DNA of 21,370 nt from a virus: positions 1 through 21,370 of the IMG/VR virus record IMGVR_UViG_3300035698_004403. The stretch is one strand, 5' to 3'. Of this stretch, positions 12,728 to 20,131 are shown one piece after another. Both the position numbers and the translations under genes were made by a program. Every line of letters starts with the position of its first letter. Within the stretch, counting starts at the first letter, position 1. The notes beneath the pieces are model-generated. The model ran no database searches, was not told where the DNA came from, and saw only the letters and a program-made list of their open reading frames with translations.

Positions 12728-13835
12728 GAATACCATCGCGGATTACTACGGATACGGTATTACAAAGGGAGAGGTTGGTATTGAAATAGAGATGGAAGGC
12801 GATCATCTTCCCGTCCGTTTCGAAGATTCCAACGCTTGGACAGGCACTCGGGATGGCTCTTTACGAGGAGAGTCTATGGAATATGTGCTTAAAACCCCTG
12901 TTGTTAGATCTTCTGTTGCAAAAGTTCTAAAGAACTTGGAAGAACGGTTCGACAGGGCAGGGTCTGTCCTCCGACCTTCGGATAGATGTGGGGTTCACAT
13001 ACACCTTAATATGCAGGAGCTTACTGTAATACAGGTGATCAATACTATCATCATCTACCTTATGTTTGAGGACATCTTGGTTAGATGGCACGGTGAAGAT
13101 CGGGAGGGAAACCTATTCTGCCTTAGAGCCTCCGATGCTGAAGCTAACATAATGATATTGCAGGAAGCCATCCGAACTGGGCAGCTTAGCTTCGGTAACG
13201 ATGTGAGGTATGGCTCCCTAAATCTAGCAGCTCTATCTAAGTTTGGATCACTTGAGTTCCGTGCCATGCGTACCCAGCGTGACTTAGGAATGGTTAAGAC
13301 ATGGGCTGAGATGCTTTTGGCTATCAAGGATGCCGCTGTTAAGTTTGAGTATCCTTGTGATATCATTTCCTCTTTGTCTGGTCAAGGGGCTTCCGGTTTC
13401 TTCCGTGATGTTATGGGAAGACAGTCGGATGTCCTTGAGTTCAGAGGGTTCGAGGATACAATCCAAAATGCAATGCGTAGAGTGCAGCACTTGGCTATGA
13501 TGCGTGAGTACAAGCAGGAGGTTAAAAAGAAGTCTCTTAGAAAAAAGCCTATGCACGAAATTGATCGTCCAGCGGAGGTGCCAATAGTTCCCGAGGATCT
13601 GGTCTGGAATCCTGCCGCTAACAGATTTGAAGCTATCTCACATTGGGCGGATATGGCCCCAGCAGCTCCTCCTCCTAGAGAACCATATGTCGTGGGGCGA
13701 CTAGCCCAGAACGCAGATCAGATGAGACAGGCCCAAATCATGCCGTATTTGGGCCAAATTGTAGAGCTAATAGGGGAAGATATGCCTGAATACGATGACT
13801 ACGATGATGATGAGTTTGATGAGGAGGATGTATGA
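12720..13835 (+). CDS. Second amidoligase (Amidoligase_2 type), 371 aa
   Basis: Starts at TTG 12720, placed 7 bases after AGGAG (12708-12712); no ATG fits as well. The core carries the amidoligase motifs: VGIEIEMEG (19-27) with metal-binding Glu22 and Glu24, GTRDGSL (42-48), MEYVLKTP (53-60), CGVHIHLN (90-97) with His93 and His95, and RYGSLNLAALSKFGSLEFRA (163-182) with Glu179 and Arg181. It belongs to the glutamine-synthetase-like amide-bond formers. After about residue 270 there is a Pro/Ala-rich region and a strongly acidic tail (EYDDYDDDEFDEEDV, 357-371), possibly for docking. Having two different amidoligases plus an ATP-grasp ligase in one operon suggests at least two successive ligations. 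ATGA overlap with the next gene. Confidence 0.87.
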   Translation: MFRNTIADYYGYGITKGEVGIEIEMEGDHLPVRFEDSNAWTGTRDGSLRGESMEYVLKTPVVRSSVAKVLKNLEERFDRAGSVLRPSDRCGVHIHLNMQELTVIQVINTIIIYLMFEDILVRWHGEDREGNLFCLRASDAEANIMILQEAIRTGQLSFGNDVRYGSLNLAALSKFGSLEFRAMRTQRDLGMVKTWAEMLLAIKDAAVKFEYPCDIISSLSGQGASGFFRDVMGRQSDVLEFRGFEDTIQNAMRRVQHLAMMREYKQEVKKKSLRKKPMHEIDRPAEVPIVPEDLVWNPAANRFEAISHWADMAPAAPPPREPYVVGRLAQNADQMRQAQIMPYLGQIVELIGEDMPEYDDYDDDEFDEEDV

Positions 13836-14584
13836 AGAACGTAAAGCTATACTCTTACAACCCAGTATCTAATGCGGGAAGGGAGTTGGCTAGCGGGCTA
13901 GGTATCAAACGTGTAATGCATGAGGGATCTAAGTTCGTAGCTAAGCCACGGAATACGGTAATCAACTGGGGTGCTTCCACCCTGCCGGTTGCCTTGTTAG
14001 GTGGGAAGCTCTTGAACCCGCCAGAGGAGGTGGGCAAATGCTCTAATAAGCTGATGTTCTTCAACTTACTCAAGGACACAGAGCTTACTCCCAAGTTTAC
14101 TACAAGCCAAGACACAGCCATTGAATGGTGTCGGGAGGGCAAGGTTGTAGTTTGTCGACAGAAACTAACAGGCCATTCGGGGGAGGGCATTGTTATTGCT
14201 GAAACAGAGCAGGACATTGTTCCCTCTCCCTTGTATGTATTGTATGTTAAGAAGAAGGATGAGTATAGGGTTCATGTATTCAATGGTAAGTCCATCGATG
14301 TCCAGCGTAAAGCTCGTCGACTGGACTGCGAAGAACCTAACTGGCGTGTCCGTAACTACGACAATGGTTTCATATACGCTAGGGATGGGCTAGTTGCCCC
14401 CTCGTCTGTAACAGAGGTGGCTGTTAAAGCCATGGGTAAGACTAAGCTTAACTTCGGGGCAGTAGATGTGCTGTTCAACGATAAGAAAGACAGGGCTGTA
14501 GTGTTGGAAGTTAACACTGCACCTGGTCTTGTCGGAACTACACTAACCAATTACATAGGAGCATTCAGAGAATTCCTATCTTAA
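13832..14584 (+). CDS. ATP-grasp ligase, RimK-like, 250 aa
   Basis: ATP-grasp enzymes activate a carboxylate as acyl phosphate and join it to an amine, often adding amino acids to peptides or protein ends. The motifs are in order: VINWGAS (43-49), NKLMFFNLLK (72-81) with Lys73, VVCRQKLTGHSGEGIVIA (106-123) as the ATP lid with the Gly-rich loop, YVKKKDEYRVHVFNGK (138-153), FGAVDVLFN (208-216) with Asp212, and VVLEVNTAPGL (223-233) with Glu226 and Asn228 for magnesium. The length is short but complete for phage members. It is the last gene of the operon, followed by a 114-base control region. It probably acts on the same substrate as the amidoligases. Confidence 0.9.
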   Translation: MKNVKLYSYNPVSNAGRELASGLGIKRVMHEGSKFVAKPRNTVINWGASTLPVALLGGKLLNPPEEVGKCSNKLMFFNLLKDTELTPKFTTSQDTAIEWCREGKVVVCRQKLTGHSGEGIVIAETEQDIVPSPLYVLYVKKKDEYRVHVFNGKSIDVQRKARRLDCEEPNWRVRNYDNGFIYARDGLVAPSSVTEVAVKAMGKTKLNFGAVDVLFNDKKDRAVVLEVNTAPGLVGTTLTNYIGAFREFLS

Positions 14585-14614
14585 TCCCCTATTATATATA
14601 CTAGGATTGTATGG

Positions 14615-14679
14615 AATAGTTTACTAAATAAATAATATATCTTTTGTAAACTATTTCTCCTAACTTCGGTATACTTAAT
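14615..14679 (+). promoter_or_regulatory. Promoter-like element before the replication genes
   Basis: TTTGTAAACTATTT (14643-14656), then CTCCTAACTTCGG, then TATACT (14670-14675) repeats the element found at 2941 and 18874, with TAAACT 17 bases before the -10. A perfect 10-bp inverted copy of its upstream part lies 21 bases away (AATAGTTTAC at 14615-14624 and GTAAACTATT at 14646-14655), suitable for a looping or cooperative binding site. The intergenic region is AT-rich and holds no gene. Transcription would begin about 15 bases before the primase-helicase gene. Confidence 0.6.
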
Positions 14680-14698
14680 ACAATACTAAGGAATTTCA

Positions 14699-16357
14699 AT
14701 GAGCCATTGCGTAGAGAAACTCCCTCATTCTTGTGGCAGCAGCGATGCACTGCAAGTCTTCGAGGACAAAGGTGTATACACAGGCTTCTGCTTTGCCTGT
14801 AACGAATATGATGCTGACCCCTACAAGGAGAAGCCGGAAGGCTACCGTCCTGTAGTCAAGATCAAGACACAAGAGGATATAGCCCGAGAGGTGGCGGAGG
14901 TTAGTGAACTAGGCAGTGTGTCTATCACCAGCCGTAAGCTATCCAAGGCAGCCCTCGACTACTTCGGTATGAAGGTGGGTGTCTCTGAGGCAGACGGTTC
15001 TACCCCTAACATGCTATGTGTCCCGATGCTGAAGGGGGATGACATCACAGGTTGGAAGGTCAACCTCCTCGATCCCAAGAAGATATGGTCAGTGGGAGAA
15101 GTGAAGGGGGCTGACCCTCCGGGCTGGAAGCAAGCCCTAGCTTCTGGATCTTCCCGCCTCTACATTACTGAAGGCGAGAAGGATATGGTCTCGGTTTTCC
15201 AGACCATCATGCGTAAGCAAAAGGATACACAGTATGCCGACAACATCCCGGCGGTCATCTCCTTGCCATCTGGCTCTTCGTCAGTCAAGAAGCTCATCTC
15301 GGATAAAGGCAAGGCTATTAGCGACAGCTTCAAGGACATCTACATCGTCTTCGACTCCGACAAAGCGGGTCAGGACGCTACGCATGAGGCTCTTGGGCTC
15401 CTGCCTGGGGCCAAGGTTGTTAAAATACCGGGCAAGGATGCTAACGACTGTGTCGTTAATGGGAAAGAAAAAGCCCTCGCGAACGCCCTTCTCTTTGGAG
15501 GGGAAACTCTAAAGAATAGCAACACAGTTAATATCAATGACTTCTATGAGCAGGCACTACAGCCTGTTGAGTTCGGAATATCCTTCCCTTGGGAGGGACT
15601 TAACAATCAGACCCGTGGTCTACGATACGGTGAGACCTACTACATTGGGGCTGGTGTTAAGATGGGTAAGTCTGATGTGGCTAATGCTCTTGCTGTTTGG
15701 TTCTCAACAGAACATAACCTCAACGTGTACATGGCTAAGCCAGAGGATAGCATGGTTAAACTATCCAAGAAGCTTTACGGTAAGGCAGTGGGCAAGGTGT
15801 TCCATGATCCTAAGCGTACTGACTGGAAGCCAGAGGACATGAAGGAGGGGGCAGACAAGATTAATGGGCGTATCCACCTGCTTAACAAATACCAGCATGT
15901 GGGTTGGGATACTCTTAAGAAGGATATCTATAACGCAGTGGCATCCCTTGATGTCAAGATTGTAATGATCGATCCCATCACCAACCTAACCAATGGGGTT
16001 GACCCTTCAGCAGCAGACACACTACTTAAGCAGGTGGCTCAAGACCTAGCAGCTATGGCCCTTGACTTGGACATTGCTATCTTTATCTTCTGTCATCTCA
16101 AGAGCCCTGAGTCTGGACCTGCACATGAACGAGGGGGAGATGTGTACTCCCATCAGTTCGCTGGTAGTAGAGGGATGATGCGCTCATGCAACTACATGCT
16201 AGGGCTCCAAGGTAACAAGGACCCCGGCCTACCTATCGAAGAGAAGAATCTTCGTCAACTTGTCATGCTAGAGGACAGGGAGTTTGGCGAGGGAGGTATC
16301 GTACCCATGTACTGGGACCATAACACTGAACTGTTCAATGAAATCAAGGAGCACTAA
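14699..16357 (+). CDS. Primase-helicase, T7 gp4-like
   Basis: Bifunctional replication protein that unwinds DNA and makes primers. A zinc-binding part (residues 4-36: Cys4, His10, Cys12, Cys31, Cys34, in LPHSCGSSDA and GFCFACNEYD) is followed by a TOPRIM primase core with LYITEGEKD (154-162, Glu158) and YIVFDSDKAG (215-224, Asp219 and Asp221). The C-terminal RecA-like DnaB-family helicase has a Walker A GAGVKMGKS (317-325), Walker B IVMIDPITN (421-429) and a later motif HQFAGSRGMMRSCNYMLG. His10 stands where T7 gp4 has the first zinc cysteine. The 552-residue length is close to T7 gp4 (566). ATG 14699 follows TAAGGAA. The stop forms TAATG with the next small frame. Confidence 0.92.
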   Translation: MSHCVEKLPHSCGSSDALQVFEDKGVYTGFCFACNEYDADPYKEKPEGYRPVVKIKTQEDIAREVAEVSELGSVSITSRKLSKAALDYFGMKVGVSEADGSTPNMLCVPMLKGDDITGWKVNLLDPKKIWSVGEVKGADPPGWKQALASGSSRLYITEGEKDMVSVFQTIMRKQKDTQYADNIPAVISLPSGSSSVKKLISDKGKAISDSFKDIYIVFDSDKAGQDATHEALGLLPGAKVVKIPGKDANDCVVNGKEKALANALLFGGETLKNSNTVNINDFYEQALQPVEFGISFPWEGLNNQTRGLRYGETYYIGAGVKMGKSDVANALAVWFSTEHNLNVYMAKPEDSMVKLSKKLYGKAVGKVFHDPKRTDWKPEDMKEGADKINGRIHLLNKYQHVGWDTLKKDIYNAVASLDVKIVMIDPITNLTNGVDPSAADTLLKQVAQDLAAMALDLDIAIFIFCHLKSPESGPAHERGGDVYSHQFAGSRGMMRSCNYMLGLQGNKDPGLPIEEKNLRQLVMLEDREFGEGGIVPMYWDHNTELFNEIKEH

Positions 16358-16483
16358 TGTTTGATACACTATTCGATGCAGTGACACGACCCATCCGACT
16401 TAGTAGTTCGAGAATACAAAGAAGATGGTAAGTTGTTTGCTGAAACACGTAACAGTTTGTATGAGATAAGGGAGAATGAATGA
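16357..16483 (+). CDS. Small phage gene split between two frames (+1 shift)
   Basis: ATG 16357 lies in a TAATG overlap with the primase stop and reads MFDTLFDAVTRPIRL, then continues SSSRIQRRW to a stop at 16429. One base further along, the +1 frame reads VVREYKEDGKLFAETRNSLY and EIRENE and ends at 16481-16483 in an ATGA overlap with the sigma factor gene. Joined after CTT (skipping A at 16402) the product is a 41-residue protein of the kind common in phage replication operons. Both operon junctions fit only if the two parts belong together. Either there is a programmed +1 shift at CTT-A, or a one-base insertion, or a sequence error. Confidence 0.5.
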
Positions 16484-16977
16484 CCCAAAACGAAGCCTAT
16501 AGAGAGATTGAGGCACACTACCGAGCGAGCAGAGAGAGCCTAGTGGGGCAACTCACCCGAGCCTGCGGTAGTAAGGCAGAAGCAGAGGACACAGTACAGG
16601 AGGCTTACGCTAGGGCCTGCCAGTATTGGTACTCCCTTAAGCCAGGGGAGAGTGTGGGAGGTTGGATCTATGGCATACTTCAGAACTGCACTAAGGATAC
16701 ATGGCGGGACTCCATCAACAACGGGATGAGTACTGACCTACGAGAGAGTGACATCCCTCGTATTGATATGGCAGGTGAATATAACATCCAGCTTCAGGAG
16801 GTTAAGGTTATGATCTCTGAGGAGAAGGCGTCTGCCCAACGTATCCTTAACTACCACCTGTTCGATGCCTTGACAGGGCCAGAGATTGAGCAGCTTGTAC
16901 CTGATAATCGTCAGATGATATGGCGTATCATTAGGGAGTTTAAACAAAGGATAGAGAGTACCTATGGAAGTAAGTAA
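16480..16977 (+). CDS. Phage RNA polymerase sigma factor, ECF type
   Basis: A 165-residue sigma-70-family protein with regions 2 and 4 only. Region 2 spans about 8-77 and includes the typical AEAEDTVQEAYARACQYW (33-50) and GGWIYGILQNCTKDTWRD (60-77), where core polymerase binding and -10 recognition reside. Region 4 lies at about 118-160 (LFDALTGPEIEQLVPDNR, then QMIWRIIREFKQRIE), a helix-turn-helix for the -35. It would redirect host RNA polymerase to phage promoters; phage phiEco32 uses a sigma factor in this way and also carries related ligase genes. The best candidates for its sites are the three similar elements at 2941, 14643 and 18874. ATGA overlap upstream. Confidence 0.82.
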   Translation: MTQNEAYREIEAHYRASRESLVGQLTRACGSKAEAEDTVQEAYARACQYWYSLKPGESVGGWIYGILQNCTKDTWRDSINNGMSTDLRESDIPRIDMAGEYNIQLQEVKVMISEEKASAQRILNYHLFDALTGPEIEQLVPDNRQMIWRIIREFKQRIESTYGSK

Positions 16978-16983
16978 TAGGGT

Positions 16984-18873
16984 ATGAGAACATGCCTAGC
17001 AGACCTTGAGTCTGATGGGTTTGTAGACGAGGCTACGACGGTATGGTGTGGGGTGGTAAAGGACTTGGACACAGACGAGGTGTTTCAGTTCCGTCCCCAT
17101 CAGATCAAAGAGATGCTGCGGTTCATGGACAAGGAGTGCTCAACACTCATCTTCCATAACGGTACTCAGTTCGACTTCCCCCTTCTCGATAAGCTATACG
17201 GATGGAAGTATAAGGGGAGGAAGGTCGACACTCTCATCATGTCTAGACTACAAGACCCCAACCGCAGGCTATCCCCTAGCTGTCCCAATAGGAGGGCTGG
17301 ACCACACTCCATTGAATCATGGGGGTATAGGCTAGGGCGAGGCAAGCCGGAGCATACTGACTGGTCTAAGTTCTCCGAGGCCATGCTTCATAGATGTACC
17401 GAGGATGTGGAGATCATGCACCTAGTGTATAACTCTCTGCTTAACGAGAACGAGGATGGAAGATGGACACCAGCTAACCGATCAACTACCAAGCTGTTCG
17501 AGCTACTACGTCAGCAAGAGGAGTATGGTTGGACACTAGATATACCTCATGCTAAGGCCAGCATACACATGCTGACCAAGTGGATGGGGAAGATAGACCA
17601 AGCTGTTATACCTCAGCTTCCTATGAAGTATGATGTTAATCAACAGAAGGTAGAAGGAGAATACAACCATGTCAAGAAGCCATTCAAGACGGATGGAACC
17701 TATAGTGCTCACACGAAAGCTTTTATTTCAGATCTGGTTCATAGGTCTGATTCTAGGCCTGTCGGTGGGCCTTATTCTCGGGTTACATTTCGTAAGTTAG
17801 ATCTCAACAAGAACGTAGAGATCAAAGAGTACCTGCTTGCAGAGGGGTGGGACCCAGCGGAGTGGAACTATAACGATGCGGGGCAGCGTACGTCTCCTAA
17901 GATGAGTCAGACTGATCCCTTTGATGGTGTCAAGGGGAGGGTAGGGCAGCTTGTAGCCAAGCGTGTGGTGTGCAGGCAGAGACGAGGTGTTATCGAGGGA
18001 TGGCTTGAGGTTGTAAGACCTGATGGCCGTGTCCCCTCCAAGGTGGCTGGACTTGCCACTACATATAGAGCTAGACATTCTATTATTGTTAACGTACCTA
18101 GATCTACAACCTTCTTCGGCAAGTGGATGCGTAAGTGTTTCATTGCTAAAGAGGGGTGGGTGTTGGTAGGTACAGATGCTGATGCGTGTCAGCTTAGAAT
18201 GCTAGCAGCAAGGATGGATAATGAAGAGTACACGGAAGCGGTATGCCACGGCAACTCCAAAGATGGAACTGATGTCCATACTCTTACTCAGAACACTATT
18301 GGGCTCCATGATAGAGACTCCGCGAAGACATTTAACTACGCCATCATCTTTGGTGCGGGAGATGCTAAAGCAGGCAGACTCGTTAACGGAGGTGCTAAAG
18401 AAGGGAGGGCTGCCAAGGAAAAGCTATTCAAAGGTATACCCGCTCTTGGACGTGTGGTTGAGGAGCTTACCGCCGAGTGGAAAGGGAATGCACGAGCAAT
18501 ATGGAATCCCCGTTGGAGCCGTATGGAATACAGGGGTGGTTGGATTACTGGCTTGGACGGCAGGAAAGTCTTCTGCGAGTCAGAGCATATGGTCTTGGTA
18601 TATGCCCTCCAAAGTGACGAAGCAATACTAATGTCCTATGCCTATAACATCTTTCACAATAGGATGGATAGGCTAGGTTATATTTATGGTGTAGACTATG
18701 GCACTGTCATATGGATGCACGATGAATTCCAAGTAGAATGCAGACCAGAAATACAAGACATAGTGGGTGAGAAAGCTGCTGACTCCATAGTTCGGTCTGC
18801 TTCTATACTAAAACTACGCTGCCCTCAGACTGGCAGCTACGCAGTGGGAAAAAGTTGGGCAGATACCCATTAA
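16984..18873 (+). CDS. DNA polymerase, family A, with 3'-5' exonuclease domain
   Basis: Replicative polymerase of the T7 type, 629 aa. Exonuclease motifs: CLADLESDG (4-12, Asp7 and Glu9), FHNGTQFDFP (57-66, Asn59 and Asp64) and CTEDVEIMH (138-146, Asp141). Polymerase motif A is GTDADACQLRMLA (396-408), with catalytic Asp398; motif B is RDSAKTFNYAIIFGAG (444-459), with Lys448 and Tyr452; motif C is MHDEF (578-582), with Asp580 and Glu581. The residue that is Glu in E. coli Pol I (Glu710) and T7 (Glu480), the steric gate against ribonucleotides, is Gln403 here. Tyr452 is as in T7. Starts 6 bases after the sigma gene and ends right at the next promoter-like element. Confidence 0.93.
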   Translation: MRTCLADLESDGFVDEATTVWCGVVKDLDTDEVFQFRPHQIKEMLRFMDKECSTLIFHNGTQFDFPLLDKLYGWKYKGRKVDTLIMSRLQDPNRRLSPSCPNRRAGPHSIESWGYRLGRGKPEHTDWSKFSEAMLHRCTEDVEIMHLVYNSLLNENEDGRWTPANRSTTKLFELLRQQEEYGWTLDIPHAKASIHMLTKWMGKIDQAVIPQLPMKYDVNQQKVEGEYNHVKKPFKTDGTYSAHTKAFISDLVHRSDSRPVGGPYSRVTFRKLDLNKNVEIKEYLLAEGWDPAEWNYNDAGQRTSPKMSQTDPFDGVKGRVGQLVAKRVVCRQRRGVIEGWLEVVRPDGRVPSKVAGLATTYRARHSIIVNVPRSTTFFGKWMRKCFIAKEGWVLVGTDADACQLRMLAARMDNEEYTEAVCHGNSKDGTDVHTLTQNTIGLHDRDSAKTFNYAIIFGAGDAKAGRLVNGGAKEGRAAKEKLFKGIPALGRVVEELTAEWKGNARAIWNPRWSRMEYRGGWITGLDGRKVFCESEHMVLVYALQSDEAILMSYAYNIFHNRMDRLGYIYGVDYGTVIWMHDEFQVECRPEIQDIVGEKAADSIVRSASILKLRCPQTGSYAVGKSWADTH

Positions 18874-18910
18874 TTTGTAAACTATTTGCTCTAACTCTGG
18901 TATATATAAT
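18874..18910 (+). promoter_or_regulatory. Promoter-like element before the SSB gene
   Basis: TTTGTAAACTATTT (18874-18887), then GCTCTAACTCTGG, then TATATATAAT, the third copy of the element seen at 2941 and 14643. It begins directly after the DNA polymerase stop codon, and the ribosome site AGGAGG follows at once (18911-18916), so a transcript from it would have almost no leader before the Shine-Dalgarno sequence. That could mean use as an operator or an unusually short leader. Confidence 0.6.
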
Positions 18911-18925
18911 AGGAGGTTATTTTTT

Positions 18926-19600
18926 ATGCCGTTGAATACTAACAAAGTCGCTGGTTCTGATGGACCTAAAGTTGATCCGCTTGATAATGGATCGTACCCT
19001 GGACGAGTCGCAGCAATTATCGATCTTGGATTGCAGCCTCAGCGTCCTTACGAGGGTGAAGCTAAGCCTAGCAAGGAAGAGGTTATGCTTTCATATGAAC
19101 TATCCGATGAGTTCATGCCTGGTGAGGATGGCGAAGAGGATGAGAGCCGACCGCGTATGCTCTCTGAACGGTTCGTTGTTTACAGCCTGAAGTCAGAGAA
19201 GGCTAAGTCTACAGCTAGGTACAAGGCCATCGACCCCGACAATGAGAAGGGTGGTGACTTCGGCCAGTTGATTGAGATGCCTGTTAACATTACCATTGTG
19301 CAGAACCCCAAGGGTGAACGCATCTATGAGAATGTAGCAGGGCTTACACCAATGCGGCCGAAGGAGAAGGAGAAGCTTACTGGGCTGGTTAATCCCCCTC
19401 GTGTCTTTGACTTGGGTGATCCAGACCTTGAGGTGTTCCTTCATCTCTACCCCTGGCAGCAGGAGATCATTCGGTCCAACCTGAACTTCCAAGGTAGTCC
19501 TCTTCAGAAGCTACTGGAGAAGGACCCGGACTACAAAGACCCGGACTTCTCGGCACCGGCTGAGAAGGATGATGACTATGATGAGGACAACCCCTACTAA
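18926..19600 (+). CDS. Single-stranded DNA-binding protein, phage type
   Basis: A 224-residue protein that I recognise as the phage SSB-like family found beside DNA polymerase in podovirus-like genomes: an N-terminal beta segment (NGSYPGRVAAIIDLGLQPQR near 22-41), an acidic loop, LSERFVVYSLKSEKAKST in the middle, PVNITIVQNPKG (near 119-130) and a proline-rich later part with the motif NPPRVFDLGDPDLEVF. The C-terminus is a short acidic tail ending in an aromatic residue (EKDDDYDEDNPY), as in T7 gp2.5 and bacterial SSB, used to bind the polymerase and helicase. AGGAGG lies 9 bases before the ATG. It ends in a TAATG overlap. Confidence 0.8.
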   Translation: MPLNTNKVAGSDGPKVDPLDNGSYPGRVAAIIDLGLQPQRPYEGEAKPSKEEVMLSYELSDEFMPGEDGEEDESRPRMLSERFVVYSLKSEKAKSTARYKAIDPDNEKGGDFGQLIEMPVNITIVQNPKGERIYENVAGLTPMRPKEKEKLTGLVNPPRVFDLGDPDLEVFLHLYPWQQEIIRSNLNFQGSPLQKLLEKDPDYKDPDFSAPAEKDDDYDEDNPY

Positions 19601-19686
19601 TGGTAGACCTGTTCATGAACATCCTGTTCGGACTAGGGCTGGGTGCAGCCTTTGTTTACTTTGTATTCTGGTGGATGTATAGATGA
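19600..19686 (+). CDS. Tiny membrane protein, 28 aa
   Basis: ATG 19600 overlaps the SSB stop as TAATG. The product MVDLFMNILFGLGLGAAF followed by VYFVFWWMYR is a single hydrophobic helix with a short acidic N-terminus and a basic end, predicting a one-pass membrane protein. Its stop (19684-19686) overlaps an ATG at 19683 that begins a remnant of the exonuclease gene. Phage membrane peptides of this size are common between replication genes; function unknown. Confidence 0.5.
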   Translation: MVDLFMNILFGLGLGAAFVYFVFWWMYR

Positions 19687-20131
19687 AGGCACTCATTGAC
19701 TGGTAGCAAGGTCTGTCGGATATGTAGTAAGAGTAAACCACTTGTTGACTTCCACCCTAATAAGACATGTAATCAAGGAGTTACTGGTACGTGTCGGGAT
19801 TGCAACAGGGTTAGGATCAACAAGTGGTACTCTGATAACAGGTCTTCAAGATAGGCTAAGCAGAATGAGAGAAACAGAAAGAACAAAGCAGGTGCTGTTG
19901 CTATGTTCGGGGGGAGTTGCCATGATTGTGGTAACACTTTCCCTCTATGTGTCTATGATTTCCACCATCTAGATCCTTCCAAGAAGGACGTAAACCCTAG
20001 CAAAGCAATCGGTCACAGCAATGCCCGTATGCTTGAGGAATTGAAGCATTGTATTATGCTGTGTGCTAACTGCCACCGCATCCGACATGCGGATATGAGA
20101 TCGGAGGTTGGGGATGAAAGCGTTGATTGAC
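19683..20131 (+). repeat. Duplicated first six codons of the exonuclease gene flanking the HNH gene
   Basis: ATGAAGGCACTCATTGAC (19683-19700) and ATGAAAGCGTTGATTGAC (20114-20131) both encode MKALID. They differ at four of 18 bases, all without changing the protein. The first copy overlaps the stop of the upstream gene as ATGA, the usual operon junction here, but is cut off by TGG TAG. The second has its own ribosome site (GGAGG). The segment between them holds the HNH gene. Confidence 0.65.
19696..20130 (+). pseudogene. HNH homing-type endonuclease interrupted by an amber codon
   Basis: The frame can start at TTG 19696 (after GAAGG) and reads MTGSKVCRICSKSKPLVDFH, a Cys-pair zinc motif (CRIC, CRDC), up to SSR; then TAG at 19852-19854; then AKQNERNRKNKAGAVAMFGG and a complete HNH part with SCHDCGN, DFHHLDPSKKD and LCANCHRIRH. 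The zinc-binding Cys pairs and the catalytic His-His are present, as in phage HNH nucleases. If the TAG was once CAG, one C-to-T change split the gene. The downstream half has its own ATG at 19903 and keeps the whole catalytic domain, so a shortened protein is possible. Endonucleases of this kind spread by cutting unoccupied sites. It overlaps the exonuclease start. Confidence 0.7.
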
